Assembly: GCA_029261795.1 (NCBI GenBank)
Contig: JAJDAP010000096.1
Location: forward strand, 1 to 33,431
Source: Deltaproteobacteria bacterium
GTDB taxonomy: Bacteria > Myxococcota_A > UBA9160 > UBA6930
Direction: 5' to 3'
DNA: 33,431 nucleotides
A model generated the notes under the pieces. That model saw only the letters and a program-made list of their open reading frames with translations, made no database searches and was not told the origin of the DNA. Both the position numbers and the translations under genes were made by a program. Of this stretch, positions 33,030 through 33,431 are shown one piece after another; the first letter of the stretch is position 1, and the number at the start of each line of letters is the position of its first letter.

Positions 33030-33431
33030 CTACGACTACCACTACGAACCTCTCACAGGCCGCCTGGGACAGGTCGACGAGAACGGCTTCGTGGCCCGGA
33101 TCTACGGCTACGACTCGAACGCCAACCGTCTCACGCTGACCGAGGGCGCTGCCGTCACCACCGGCACCTACGACGCCCAAGACCGCTTGGGGACCTACGG
33201 CACCAAAACCTTCGAGTACAACGCGGCGGGCGACCTGACCAAGATCACTGACGCCGCGGCATTGCCCGGAGAAGTGCCGGCGGAGTATTTCTACGATGCC
33301 CTCGGCAACCTCACTCAGGTCGATCTCCCTGACGGCCGAACCATCACCTACGTGATCGACGGGCAGAACCGCCGCGTCGGCAAGAAGGTGGACGGCATCC
33401 TCGTGCAGGGTTGGCTCTACCAGGACCAGCT
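33025..33431 (+). pseudogene. RHS-repeat protein fragment, 5'-truncated, continues past window
   Basis: Open from 33025 (TAG at 33022-33024) to the window end without a start codon at the boundary. It encodes YD repeats: YDYHYEPLTGRLGQV, FVARIYGYDSNANRLTLT, YDAQDRLGTYGTKTFEYN and [18 protein letters not shown], ending in GWLYQDQ. It is collinear with the core of the RHS tip at 31070-31209. The 5' part of the gene appears to have been cut at about 33030, where the minus-strand phage relic begins. The downstream part, with its own core and tip, lies beyond the window. Confidence 0.75.
33292..33431 (+). repeat. RHS core direct repeat, copy 2
   Basis: A gapless counterpart of 31070-31209 at a constant offset of 2222 bp, about 84% identical by hand count. 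The match runs to the last base of the window and so is probably longer. Confidence 0.9.

Noticed and set aside
1..33431. CRISPR arrays, tRNA or rRNA genes
   Set aside because: No regularly spaced direct repeats, cloverleaf-like sequence or rRNA sequence was seen on either strand.

Overview
This is a GC-rich, densely coded stretch of bacterial chromosome. It carries a Tat signal, a lipobox, periplasmic-type enzymes and mostly strong GGAG-type ribosome binding sites. The mix of acyl-CoA/steroid-type catabolic enzymes (P450, Baeyer-Villiger-type monooxygenase, SDRs, IVD-like acyl-CoA dehydrogenase, LLM flavoprotein, amidohydrolase, MaoC), sulfotransferases, DUF3604 proteins and RHS modules suggests an uncultured Gram-negative of the Myxococcota / Desulfobacterota / Binatota type. 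No ribosomal or phylogenetic marker lies in the window, so the lineage is a guess. No rRNA, tRNA or CRISPR array was seen.

Layout. 0-4.1 kb: a divergent Nramp-family transporter, an NAD(P)-binding protein, a Tat-exported PLP-fold protein and a peroxiredoxin whose catalytic cysteine codon is an in-frame TGA. This last gene is probably a selenoprotein that ordinary gene calling would miss. 4.1-9.2 kb: two decayed genes (a frameshifted aminoglycoside-type phosphotransferase and a sulfotransferase that has lost its PAPS-binding P-loop) ahead of an intact P450 and cupin, then a MaoC hydratase, an intact sulfotransferase and a short coupled ORF stub. 9.2-9.5 kb: a 92-bp element that is a perfect palindrome with 44-bp arms. 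Relatives of this element sit at 9-88 and 3514-3550. 9.5-13.9 kb: a protein I do not recognise, an arginyltransferase-like protein, an MFS exporter and a small membrane-anchored split-barrel protein. 14-21.6 kb: monooxygenase, two SDRs, two tandem DUF3604 proteins with PHP-type metal motifs, and a GNAT. 21.6-29.6 kb: a beta-lactamase-fold hydrolase and acyl-CoA dehydrogenase operon, LLM oxidoreductase, amidohydrolase, a quinoprotein dehydrogenase with a built-in cytochrome c, and a DFR-like reductase. 29.7-31 kb: a Na+-dependent NSS transporter.

31-33.4 kb is an RHS variable locus. A 5'-truncated RHS tip ends in a novel C-terminal domain containing Cys, His and Asp in protease-like order. It is followed by a tiny antisense two-helix membrane protein, a relic of a phage large polyvalent protein on the minus strand, and a second RHS copy that runs off the window. 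Two RHS copies flank lower-GC, foreign-looking DNA, as expected for recombination-driven exchange of toxin tips.

Taken together, the metabolic genes are consistent with oxidation of hydrophobic or isoprenoid-type substrates through CoA thioesters (hydroxylation, Baeyer-Villiger oxidation, dehydrogenation, hydration), but no complete named pathway is present.
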